This document shows positions 20,279 to 29,398 of a stretch of DNA of 29,398 nucleotides, piece after piece. Numbering within the stretch: the stretch's first letter is position 1; every line of letters begins with the position of its first letter. This stretch comes from Circinella minor. Taxonomy: Eukaryota; Mucoromycota; Mucoromycetes; Mucorales; Lichtheimiaceae. The position numbers were made by a program, and so were the translations under genes. The notes beneath the pieces were generated by a model that made no database searches, had not been told where the DNA came from, and worked only from the letters and a program-made list of their open reading frames with translations. Location: the NCBI GenBank assembly GCA_016758965.1, contig JAEPRB010000371.1, positions 1 through 29,398 on the forward strand, given 5' to 3'.

Positions 20279-22084
20279 CTCTTTTCCCGACTATTTGATC
20301 GGTTGAATTTGCTGGTTATAAAAACCGCCCTTTTATTTATTTTTCTTTTTATTGATTAAGTTATGGTGCATTCTGTCTTAAACCGTCAAAATAATTTGAA
20401 TCCCGACCTAAAAACTTGATTGCTATGAAATATTTTTGACATCAAGTAATCAACTTTTTGGCACATGGAACATATTTATTTTTGTATTCTAAATCTATTG
20501 CTCGTTTTGTTTTTGAAAAAAACTTATTTTTCATCAAGTTCATAGCCTTCAAAGTTTTGTCGGAATGTGAAAGTTTACTAAGTAAAGCTAAGAAATCGAC
20601 ATAGGGATTCTGAGGGAGATAGGATGGCAAAAGCAGTGTGTAACAGTAGACAGCTTATGGATAATACATTAGCCGTCACTACGTATTTGTCAGTAAATAA
20701 AATATAATTCCATCTACTTAAAATTGATTATTTCCATCAACGAAAATAAAGAAAGCCAATCAAACACTATTATATATCAGAGAGTGATATAGACATAATG
20801 ATGTAATATTCAAATATAATAGGCCATCTTATCTATTTTTATAAAATATAGTTTAGCCATAATCAGATAAAATAAAATAAGAAAAGATATAAAAGAGCAG
20901 TTATTTCAATTTAAGAATCAAGAATTTCAACTATTTTATCTATAATAGCTTTACATCTTTTCTTTATTTACGTATTGATATAACTTTTCTTATTCCTTGG
21001 GTCCTTTACTCGGAATTTCTTATATTTTCTTTTTATTTTATTAATTACGTACGATCCGAACGGGACGTAACAATATATGAATAAAAACGATTACTGTTTC
21101 CTAGCCGTCAGGAAACCCTTTATTTATATACGTTGAAATATCAGGGGGTAACTACGTTTAACTAATATATATCTAATATCAACGATCAATATTTCTATAT
21201 AGAATAACTAGCCTAATAATTCTATATCCAACCGTGCGCTCAACTGTGCTATCGTCTATCCTTAGTATTCCGCGGATAAGCATGTAGATCAACAACCTTA
21301 TGGTTGTATATATCGTCGTAATGGTCTTACACCATTACAATTATGGTCCCATATCATATCCAAAGTTTCCACACAATTCTTGTGATTGGTAAGTCGTAAA
21401 AGTTTGGCATGACGAGCATTTTTCAAAAACAGATCCAAAGAGTCAAGGTTTCTTATACGAATCCTCGAAATATCAAGAGCAACAAGATGCTCTAGTTGAC
21501 CCAAAATACCCAATATCGTTTTGTGAATAAGCAATTCATCAAATCCAATCCGTTCTAACACTTGCACCTCATGCTGATTGGTAATCATGGCGTTTCCAAA
21601 TCGTTTAAATACCTTACGACTTGTATAACGCCAATGACTATAGAAGAGATGTATATTTTTAAGTGTAGAAATTATGTGATTTTCTTTAGTATGTATGTAT
21701 TGACAGCATTTGTGTTGAACGTTTCCAATGTACTTTTTGCACCGAGGATCACGTGTTTTTTTGAAAAATTGTAACGGGCTTTACGAATAGTATTGGTATT
21801 ATATACATCGCCAAAACCAAAATAGATAGTCAACTGGCGTAACCTTGTAAGATTTGTAATGTATTAAATAATTATAGAGCCAATCTGTGGATACGTTGGG
21901 AGAAAAAAATTTCCACGTCAGGTCATGTGTTTCAAACTTTCTCACTGGACATAATATATGTACGGATTCAAAGATTTTCAAGTTTCAAAACATCGCAGTA
22001 CTGAACAAATGTTTATATGCTTCATTAATACGTCTAACTTCAAAGAGCTCCAAAGTCATTTGATGTTTTAACACGTTGTTCGGT

Positions 22085-22365
22085 TAGTTTTGTATAGATT
22101 CAATGGGAGAAATCGTTCTCGTATAGCCTTTTTGAACTTCTTCCATGAACTTGGAGCTTGACCTGCTTGTCGCACCATACGCCACCATAAGGTTGCATTT
22201 TCAACAATTTGACTTGTATCAATAGCAACCCACATTGACTTCTTGATTTTAGCCTCTTGAAAATATTCCTCGAGATTGAAAATCCAAGACTCGATCTTGT
22301 AAGAGCTACCATTATACTTTCAATCAGGGACCTTGAGCCTGAACTGACCAAAAACTTGAAATGGT
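22085..22365 (-). pseudogene. Ty3-type retrotransposon gag fragment
   Basis: The minus-strand frame reads FRLKVPD-stop-KYNGSS, then IESWIFNLEEYFQEA, ATLWWRMVRQAG and WKKFKKAIRERFLPLN. Order and spacing match the central gag domain of Ty3/gypsy elements (F-x-G...W...E-x-Y-F...A..WW......W..F...I..RF). An in-frame TGA and an early end show decay. It is flanked on both sides by F-box/LRR-like sequence, without LTRs or a clear target duplication, so it entered as a fragment or the rest has been deleted. Confidence 0.6.
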
Positions 22366-22472
22366 ATCCTCCTCATAAATTATCTACCGTAAAATACTTC
22401 CAGCAAATAGTTATCCATTTTTGCGGCCGTTGTAGTAGTCGTAGTTATCCTTATGGTCAAAAAAGATACGCA

Positions 22473-22503
22473 TGACGATGATGACGACGATGATGATGAT
22501 GAT
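22473..22503. repeat. GAT/GAC trinucleotide tract
   Basis: About ten GAT/GAC units (a poly-Asp reading on plus, poly-Ser reading on minus) within the F-box pseudogene; the frames across it look biased only because of the repeat. Confidence 0.8.
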
Positions 22504-23912
22504 ACCAACGTTGAAATAATCGAGGTAATTGGATCATATTCTTCCCACTGTCGTTCGTCATCATTACTGTTGTTAATCCCAAGATATATCAATTCAGGAC
22601 ACCTACGTAATACCGCAACATATCTTCATATCATCTTACATCAATTGTGCCGCTTCGATGGAAATCATTGGACAAAAACCATTAATTTAATACAGGACAC
22701 AAGGGGGAAACATTCGAGTACAATCATCGAATAGGTATGTCGAGTCGGCGAAACCGAATTTTTGGACATTATTTTAAAACCGGGGTGATATGATGGAGAA
22801 TATAAGGTGCACTTAAACACAAATACGTCAATTATTCAAATTGGACGCCATCTTTGAGGTGAAATTCGATATCCACTCTAGGATCTTGACTACTCATTCT
22901 TGGTAAATAAGCGGAACGCAAAATTTTAACGGCAAAATGCTGTAGTTTGGACTAAGAGCTATGGTTGGTATCAAAGGGATATCGTTAATTACCAGCAAAT
23001 ACAAGTTCCGTCACATTCTGCGATAAAGGTCGTCAATTTTTCGAAAGTTGATTATAATCAGTGATATTGAGTGAAGTGAAACCTAAAAATAACAATAAAC
23101 AATAAACATCAAGGTATAAGAAAAAGCTTTTCTTTCATGTTCACATACTACAACTCTATATAATAGCAATAATAAAATTACTAATAATTATGTATAGTAT
23201 AACTGGTTCTTTATCCCTAAACTTACGGAGTTCTTTAATATTAGTACATCCAAAACTCAATAGCAATCCCATCACAGTAAAAAGATTCAACTCTGATATT
23301 GTGGATTGATCTGAAAGAAGAGTCAAATCGACGTGTTGGATTCGTGGGCCTAGCAGTTCTTCAAAAAACTTGCTGTTCGGCGTGATAAGTGTAAACCCAC
23401 CAGGATCAAATGGTATCCATTTGGCATCATTCTCAATAACACCATCCAATTGTATACTTATGAAGGCATCACTAGCGATTCTAGTGATGTTTTTCCTCCA
23501 ATACTTGGATACCTTCTTCATACTTTCAAAACAGTCAATTTGCTCCAAATAAGAAAAAATAGTCCATGATACATCGAACAGTACATATTGAATAGGGTCC
23601 TAGTTGTAAAAATATTAACAAAATATTAGATTTACGTAATTGCTACATTATATATTGAATATTCAGACTTTTATTTTCAGCAATCCACTGTTTATTCGTT
23701 CATTTTGAAATGTCAACTTTTTCTTTTTTTCTTTTGCCCTTTTTGTTTTCAAGATGATGATACGATAAACTTGGATAAATAATTGAAATAGAGATGAGAA
23801 TTATACTAACAATTCTTCCTGATTGATATATTGGTAACACTCTATTCCACTGATCTTTATAGTTTTCTGGTTTATATGATGCTCCAAGTTTTTGCTTTTT
23901 ACGGAATGACAT

Positions 23913-24320
23913 TATGTATGTGCTTGTGTGAGAAAGTAAAAGAAAAAAAAGTTACGTGAGAAAAACTGTACAAGCTGACTTAACAAATTGGCTGCTTCCA
24001 AATGAAATGAAATTGTTATTCTAAATACCATGAGCCTTATAGTGTAACTAGAGCTCTTATGATATATCAGAGATTTTAGAAAATAAAAGCATTGGATATG
24101 TATGTAGCACTCACAGTACAATATCAATACGCATTCACTTACTACTGCTGTGGGCCTACTTTGTGATTTCCCGAAAATTAGACGTTTTTAGAATAATCAT
24201 GGTTATATTCGGTTCGGACCATCAACATGTAAAAAATAATAGATCACTGTGTCTATGAATATTCATTGATTCTCGGTCCATGCTTCTAATTTTTTGCCTT
24301 TGAAGAATATTAAAAATCGT
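23913..24320. other. Upstream region of F-box pseudogene, non-coding
   Basis: AT-rich sequence directly upstream of the ATG at 23912. I see no clear TATA box or gene. Confidence 0.4.
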
Positions 24321-24342
24321 AAATACCGATTTGCTACTTTAG

Positions 24343-24511
24343 ATATTGCGAGGTTCTTTATTCCAAACACAATATGCTGTTTTCCATCCTGGATGTGAAT
24401 ACAATGTGAACTTTACAATTTGGAGTCATGGTATTCACTATTTGCTCGAAGGATCAACATGTGTAGATAATGCTGGACAGACTTATAATATGTATGTTAA
24501 AGTATATTAAT
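24343..24511 (+). pseudogene. Possible orphan exon, family unknown
   Basis: After a TTTAG acceptor-like site the frame reads LRGSLFQTQYAVFHPGC, EYNVNFTIWSHGIHYLLEG and STCVDNAGQTYNMYV, then stops soon after. Composition is much more protein-like than the surroundings (two Cys, Trp, Gly and Pro spread evenly, balanced polar content). No donor or other exon can be traced. It could be a relic of a gene or of a mobile element. Confidence 0.3.
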
Positions 24512-24659
24512 CCTTATATAAGACAGTTTGAGTTAATGATAAGTGTCATCAAACAATATTTTCAAACAAAAGTTTATAACCCTTTTGATTACGTATGTGA
24601 TACGGCACACTTTCACTTTTCTTATCAGATAACCACAATCACAACTGCCGAATAATGGC

Positions 24660-25240
24660 TTTAAGACATACTTGGATTGGTTGTTTTTCTTATATATGAT
24701 AATACTCATCATAATACGCCATCCCAATATTATGATAAAAATAAACAATATATTCATTTATTCCTCAATAATCGCACAAGGATATGAACTGTACCACTAA
24801 TATTCGTACATAGAGAATTATAACCAGAAATATTATTATTATTCGAAGTATCCGTTATAACATGAAAAAGTTGAATTGTTATCGAATGCAAGTTTCATGA
24901 TTGGCAAATCCGTATTTCTTACCTTATCTTGATTTAATAAATAAAAAACGTCAAAGGTTTTTGCGAGCTCTATTCCTATTATTATTATGTTACATTGATT
25001 TTTTAAACTACCCACCTTTCCTATCTCCAAATGTTCTACTTTTTTTCGTGATGAATTATCATACCATACACTTCAACACTTGACAATCCCACTGATAGGC
25101 TGCTGGTGACGTTATCCTAACTCATAATCTTTCAATCATTCCATAGTAATCAGGTCCTAAATCAAAATAATGTCGTATCGATGTTATGATGCATGGAATT
25201 ACTTGCCCTGTGGATGTAAAGATAATTAGAGCAGCATCAA
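24660..25240. other. Non-coding spacer
   Basis: AT-rich sequence with ATTATT tracts near 24830 and 24985. I see no gene. Confidence 0.4.
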
Positions 25241-25677
25241 CATGAAAGACCTAATCCCAGCAGATGACCCTGGCTTAATAGTACGTTTCCTTCAACAGCA
25301 AGTTGACATGGTTCGACAGACCTTGGACAAGGTGCAAAATATAATCCAAGACCACAACCACTAAAAAACATCGCCCCGCCATATGGGAAGTCTTGACTAA
25401 AAAAAAATAGTTGCACCCGTCTCTCAAGTTCTCTAAAACGACATATTTGTTCCCAAATGTTTGCCGCCCTCCAGCTAAGATCGACACCGGCAGACAACCA
25501 TCGGAAAAGATAAGACTTGGCAGAAAATTTTTAAAAGATATTGAAGCTTACCTACAAGCCTATGGTCTAGATTTCGAACAGCATTGGTGTCGTTTAATAC
25601 AGCTCATCCGTGATCCCAACCAACGAGCTCAGTTACTCACAACCCCGCCAATTAGTCTTCTTTCAGAATGGAGTTGA
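25241..25677 (+). pseudogene. Gag-like relic, frameshifted
   Basis: The first frame, ATG 25241 to TAA 25363, encodes a 40-residue, probably coiled-coil helix (VRFLQQQVDMVRQTLDKVQN). The next, 25411-25677, in another frame, reads GRKFLKDIEAYLQAYGLD, FEQHWCRLIQLIRDP and NQRAQLL. A coiled-coil head followed by F-L-x-D-x-E-x-Y-L and a Trp helix resembles the N-terminal part of some fungal retrotransposon gag proteins. It is locally less AT-rich than its surroundings, which fits an imported element. No protease or reverse transcriptase follows. The family call is tentative. Confidence 0.35.
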
Positions 25678-28164
25678 TTAATATTTTACTTCTCCATACA
25701 CAATTGTTCACAGATGTTACCGCATCCAACCATGAAACAAGGAAAACCAAGCCGTTGAGGGAGTCAATAATTGTATTTAGTACGGCATTTCGAACAACCA
25801 AGGCTTAGTATTTTATTTCCTTTTTTCGTAAGTCGGGGATACTAGGGACCTCATCGTAAATCATCACACAAACTGTGTATTCTCTTGTTGCCTGGGAAAC
25901 GTCTTCAAATGCAGCTTTCTGTTGATAATGGTACAAGTAAACGTAACTTTTGATTCGATTTCAAAGAAGCCATCCAAGAAACGTCGTCGCAAGATAAAAA
26001 TCAAGAATCAAAACACGCGAAAAGATCTACGTAGCCACAATTAGTAAAAACGCCTGTCCGCTACATCCAAAGTCTAATGAACATCACTGACAGTGTGACA
26101 AGAAATACAAATAATAAAAATTTTGCCTCTGGTATTCAATACGGTTATTGGTGGTCATATTGGCCAAAATATTCATGGTGCCACCAAGGTGAACTGTTAT
26201 GACTTTTGTTGCTATGAGCCTTCGTGATGAGTCACCAATATGACGAGATGGTTCCAGATAAAATGTACAGGCATCAGTAAAAATATTAACAGTACAAATA
26301 TTCCACTAAGTCGTGTGTCCCATGTCACTCCGCAACTGAAAGAGTTATTGAAAGTCGACTACAATTAATCACTAAATAAATCAGCTGATAATAACAAAAG
26401 AGCATTTGCCTATTTAATTTAAACCAACTATTTTGAATGGCACAAACTTACGTTCGACTATATTCATTCCTATTAATTTACAGGGTAAAGTATAAAGGCT
26501 GTTTTTGTATACAATTGCTGTAAAATTCATCTCTTAGCTTAATTTTCATAAAGTAAATTGAAGGTTTACTCCATCTAACATAACAGATGTTGTAGATTGA
26601 ATAGTGGTTTTAAAAGAAGAAATAAAATATTCGGAGATAAACTAGCCACAGGGGTAAAAAAAAAAGTTACTGTATAGGGGAGATGATGCGGTGTTAGTTA
26701 CAAATATGGACAGAGAGAATATTCTCGGTAGATTCTAAAAAAGGCGAAAACTCTCTGACTTAGTTTTTTTTTGTAAAATATTGCCAGAAAATGAGGTAGT
26801 AAGTTGATAGTTATAGAGTAGATTGAGTAAAAAAAAACATTACGAACGATACAATTTTGAGAAAAACTTAACGAATAATGAGTGTTCGATGAAATTTTTA
26901 AAAAATATATTTTTTTACGTAACAAAAGTTACTAAGGTAAATACGATTTTTTAATGTTGAAAATCAAAGTTGTGTTATAAAGTTTTTAACGGAAAAGTAA
27001 AGTACTAAGGGTAAATAAATATATATACTATAGGATTAATCGATAGGATTGTAGGTGGGTACGATATGTCCGAGAAAAAAAGTTGATCTGAAAATTGCCA
27101 AATTTGTCAAACTAATGTGATACGGTGAAAAGTGTTTTTAGTTGAGTGATTCCGATAAAAGGCTAGGAGACAATAAGATATACGTTAGATATGAAAATCA
27201 CTCAAAGATCACGTGTATAAATGATGGTACGTATCCATGTTTTTACAATTACAGGTACTATTTAATTTTAAGTTACGTATTGTCGTGTGGATGAGAAATA
27301 TAAGTAAAAAAAGACATAGATAACAGAAGATAGTCTTGTGAGAATTAGTAAGGTCTTTTTATTATAGGTAAGAATAAAGTATCAAGATAAAAAGATAATT
27401 CTACGTATATTATTTAATTTTAAGTCTATATTTATATTCTTTGGTACGTATATAATTTCTCTATCCTACGATGATGGGTTCGCTTGTTGTTTTAGTTTCA
27501 ATATATTCGATACATAATATGTTTTATATTATATTGTTATTGAAATGATTATTGATATGTTATTATTATATATTATATATTTCCTTTGGTATAGTTTGTT
27601 TAATATTATATAATAGAGGAGTACGTAATAGATATTATTATGTTGAGTTAGATTGTGTACATTATTATTTATTATTGATGGTAGGTAGGAATATCACAAT
27701 GCCAAAAAAAAAAGAATAGAAGTATTATTGAGCGATTACAATTATTATCATTCCACAGTATATAATAAGCAAGATATGATTATGAAAAATAAAACCATGA
27801 GAAAGGGTAATACGTATAATAGGAATTAAATGCGATATACGATCAAATAGGTAGAATTAATTCATAATTCATTAGACAACGGGGAAGTATCATACACAGT
27901 ATATAGTAAATTCCATGGTTGCGTAGGCAAAGTAACAGAGCAGAAAAAACACGCATAAAATGGCGTAAATTCCCAAACAAAATGACCTATAGTACCTATA
28001 TGTAAAAGTCATTAAAATAGATAGTTTCATTAATAAACGAAATATTTTTCACAAACAAATGTACACTTTGAAAAATAAACACAAAAAATACCCCAGTAAG
28101 TTGTCATAAGTAATGTTCAACGAATAATAGATAGGTCGAGTAATATGGTCTAATAAGAATTAAG
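25678..28164. other. Long AT-rich region without supported genes
   Basis: 25680-26350 holds short discontinuous frames that may be further relic of the gag-like element. 26350-28164 is plain AT-rich sequence with A-runs, TACGTA sites (for example 26917, 27228, 27446, 27620) and no recognisable coding or repeat structure. Confidence 0.45.
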
Positions 28165-28194
28165 CTTTAGCCAAGAAGAAAATATGAGCGTTGT

Positions 28195-28383
28195 GTGTTA
28201 GCGCCATTATATAACAGTCATACAAGTCTACCGCTAGAACATTTTGGTTATGGATTGTATGTTCGTAAGGAAGCAAAGAAACTTTGGGATGAGAAAGGTA
28301 TAAAAAAAAGATACTGGGAACCTCGCCATATTATATTTTTTTTTCGTCCTGACCTTTTTTGTTTTGTCCAAAACTTCACATGA
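28195..28383 (+). other. Short frame of unknown status
   Basis: A frame opens upstream of 28195 (no ATG; the start would be TTG). It reads LYNSHTSLPLEHFGYGLYV, then RKEAKKLWDEKGIKKRY, before becoming Phe-rich. The first 40 residues look protein-like and could be an exon fragment ending at GTATAA near 28297. No partner exon found. Confidence 0.25.
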
Positions 28384-29398
28384 TCATTTACAGCAATGTT
28401 TTTTTTTGTTACTTATCATTCTCTCTATTAACGCAAACTGCTTATATATCTACTTTGTATTAACCACCATGAAAAACATTCCAAATATAGAAAAGGCCGT
28501 TTGCATCCGAGTAATCAATTCCACGTAAAATATTTATTGTTTCCCTAACCCATACGCCCATATGCAAGGTTGCATGAGCAATTTACAACCTCGGAACCAC
28601 ATGGTACGGAGCAATTCATGTACAATACAAGAAGACATCTTTTCTTAACGTTAGACTGAACAATGGAAAAAAATTACAAAAAACATTAATTTATCTCCAA
28701 TACAAAAATAAAAATAAAAATGGAATTTGGTTATACTGCGAACTACTATTCTTCGTGATAAAAATAGATTATCTTGTCGTCTGTGGCTCCGAGGGATGAA
28801 AATAATATTTTCACACATTTCACATATAAACCGGTTTAGACCAGTTGATTAATAGTAGTCAATATATTAATTTATTTGTTGATAATGGGATGCCTTACTA
28901 GTTCGTCTACTGAATGGAAGAAAATGTCTAATCACATTATGTACCATAACTCAGTATCGAGAGTAAACAAAAACGCCATAACCACAATGTGATATGCAAA
29001 ATTTACCACCGCTATCTACCATCAAGATGTTAATTACTTGTTTCTTTGTTTATCCTTTAATCACAAATTACTCTACACAAACAGAAAAAACAGGTTTGCG
29101 GAAACTCGGTATCACATTTTTTTTTATCGGGCAACAAAAGTAATGTGCTTGAACTTTGAATTTAATCATACGACTATGACATATAGCACCATATTTAGTA
29201 ACAAAAAAAAGAGGTAACCTGTTTGAATAAGTAGTATATAATCAGAAATCAGTCAGGTGGCAGTTTCATATTTATATTTTTATAGATGGAGCAATTAAGG
29301 TGACACAAGACGACCATGGTTAGACTGGCCTTTATTTTATTTTTTTGGCGTACATAAGATGGTTTTGAAAGTGGATGATATATTTGATAAGGGTAATA
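28384..29398. other. Non-coding end of window
   Basis: AT-rich sequence. A 34-codon minus-strand frame near 28650 and an open plus-strand stretch near 28595-28800 show no recognisable motif. I see no repeat shared with the rest of the window. Confidence 0.4.

Larger units (their letters stand above)
19864..21072 (+). mobile_element. Nested LTR-like element (1209 bp) inside the solo LTR
   Basis: The ends TGTTACATCCC and GGGACGTAACA are inverted repeats with one mismatch, bounded by ATATAT on both sides (19858-19863, 21073-21078; because the target is AT-repetitive the duplication is 4 or 6 bp). Inside are 22-bp tandem repeats, a TATA box and AATAAA in the order expected for U3-R of a retrotransposon LTR. 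At 1.2 kb it is long for a solo LTR. The part from about 20330 to 21040 may be U5 or captured sequence, and includes an unrecognised 62-codon minus-strand frame at 20442-20630. No gag-pol is present. Confidence 0.65.
19744..21344. mobile_element. Solo LTR split by a younger insertion, 5-bp target duplication
   Basis: The outer element spans 19749-21339, with ends TGTAATAGCG and CCATTACA, flanked by ATTAT at 19744-19748 and 21340-21344. Its left part (19749-19863) and right part (21073-21339) together match the 377-bp LTR at 4731-5107 in order and total length (382 bp minus the duplicated insertion-site bases). Same family, different location, different target site. It lies inside the 3' end of the F-box pseudogene. 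Confidence 0.85.
19663..23912 (-). pseudogene. F-box/LRR pseudogene, interrupted by gag fragment and nested LTRs
   Basis: Start ATG at 23912 (MSFRKKQKLG). Exon 1 is 23811-23912 and exon 2 is 23227-23599, with GTTAGT donor, CTAG acceptor and phase 0. Exon 2 reads DPIQYVLFDVSWTIFSYLEQ, then CFESMKKVSKYWRKNI, an F-box-like segment. Exon 3 starts at 23082 after a GTAAGT...TTTTTAG intron and soon meets TGA. Further LRR-like pieces follow with stops: NVTELVFAGN, CPELIYLGINN (near 22590), ETHDLTWKFFSPN with DWLYNYLIHY (near 21900), and QLEHLVALDISRI with AKLLRLTNH (21340-21588). An LTR sits at 21339/19749. Removing it with one ATTAT joins the frame to 28 more codons ending in TAA at 19663-19665, with AATAAA 29 bp beyond. 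Family role would be substrate recognition for SCF ligases; this copy is dead. Confidence 0.65.

Noticed and set aside
21562..21774. Plus-strand frame of 70 codons over the F-box pseudogene
   Set aside because: Antisense to the LRR-like minus-strand reading and without any motif.
22100..22351. Minus-strand frame of 83 codons beginning MVSSGSRS
   Set aside because: Wrong frame; the adjacent frame carries the recognisable gag motifs.
25237..25497. Minus-strand frame of 86 codons
   Set aside because: Antisense of the gag-like relic, whose plus-strand frames have coiled-coil and helix patterns.
1..29398. tRNA, rRNA, CRISPR arrays, bacterial promoters or operons, viral genes
   Set aside because: No cloverleaf, spaced-repeat array or rRNA core sequence was noticed, and gene structure is eukaryotic. 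A tRNA scan could not be run, so a tRNA cannot be fully excluded.

Overview
This is an AT-rich (roughly 70% A+T by eye) eukaryotic window. It has short GT-AG introns, dispersed F-box and SWIM/RING gene families, solo LTRs and TIR elements. The style (50-160 bp introns, many decaying F-box/LRR and SWIM-RING paralogs, Ty3-type gag remnants, A/T homopolymers) suggests a filamentous fungus of the Mucoromycota, probably Mucorales. That assignment is inference; there is no rRNA or tRNA to anchor it. No bacterial, CRISPR or operon-like structure is present.

Layout. The left 17.5 kb is a decayed tandem duplication. Unit 1 starts at or before base 1 and unit 2 starts at 9890 (offset 9889). Each unit opens with an identical two-exon F-box gene on the minus strand (298-1194 and 10187-11083), inside a 2781-bp block where I find no mismatch. 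After base 2782/12671 the copies abruptly become several percent divergent. They carry a degraded plus-strand F-box/LRR-like relic (2123-3850 and 12012-13730), then SWIM-RING family genes. Unit 1 has two SWIM genes, copy A (4380-5495, frameshifted and split by a 377-bp solo LTR) and copy B (7210-8095, open, SWIM intact, RING lost), with a separate broken gene between them (5881-6955). Unit 2 has one, copy C (14283-15699, RING nearly complete, SWIM destroyed). It looks like an A/B recombinant that lacks about 2.9 kb. A 1112-bp TA-flanked inverted-repeat element (16286-17397) sits in unit 2, and unit 1 supplies its empty site.

From 17.9 kb on the window is mostly mobile DNA and relics. There is an 831-bp TA-flanked TIR element (17958-18788). 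A third F-box/LRR gene lies on the minus strand (19663-23912); it is pseudogenised, contains a Ty3-type gag fragment, and was hit near its 3' end by a solo LTR (19749-21339). That LTR was itself hit by a 1209-bp LTR-like insertion (19864-21072). A second gag-like relic lies at 25241-25677. The last 3.7 kb has no gene I can support.

How it fits together: F-box proteins and SWIM-RING proteins are both ubiquitin-ligase-type families, so the window is an expanding and decaying cluster of ubiquitin-pathway-like genes being reshaped by tandem duplication, recombination and transposons. The most interesting signals are the reciprocal loss of SWIM versus RING in paralogs B and C, introns better conserved than the exons they flank, three independent insertions whose target sites can be reconstructed, and a marked excess of the palindrome TACGTA.
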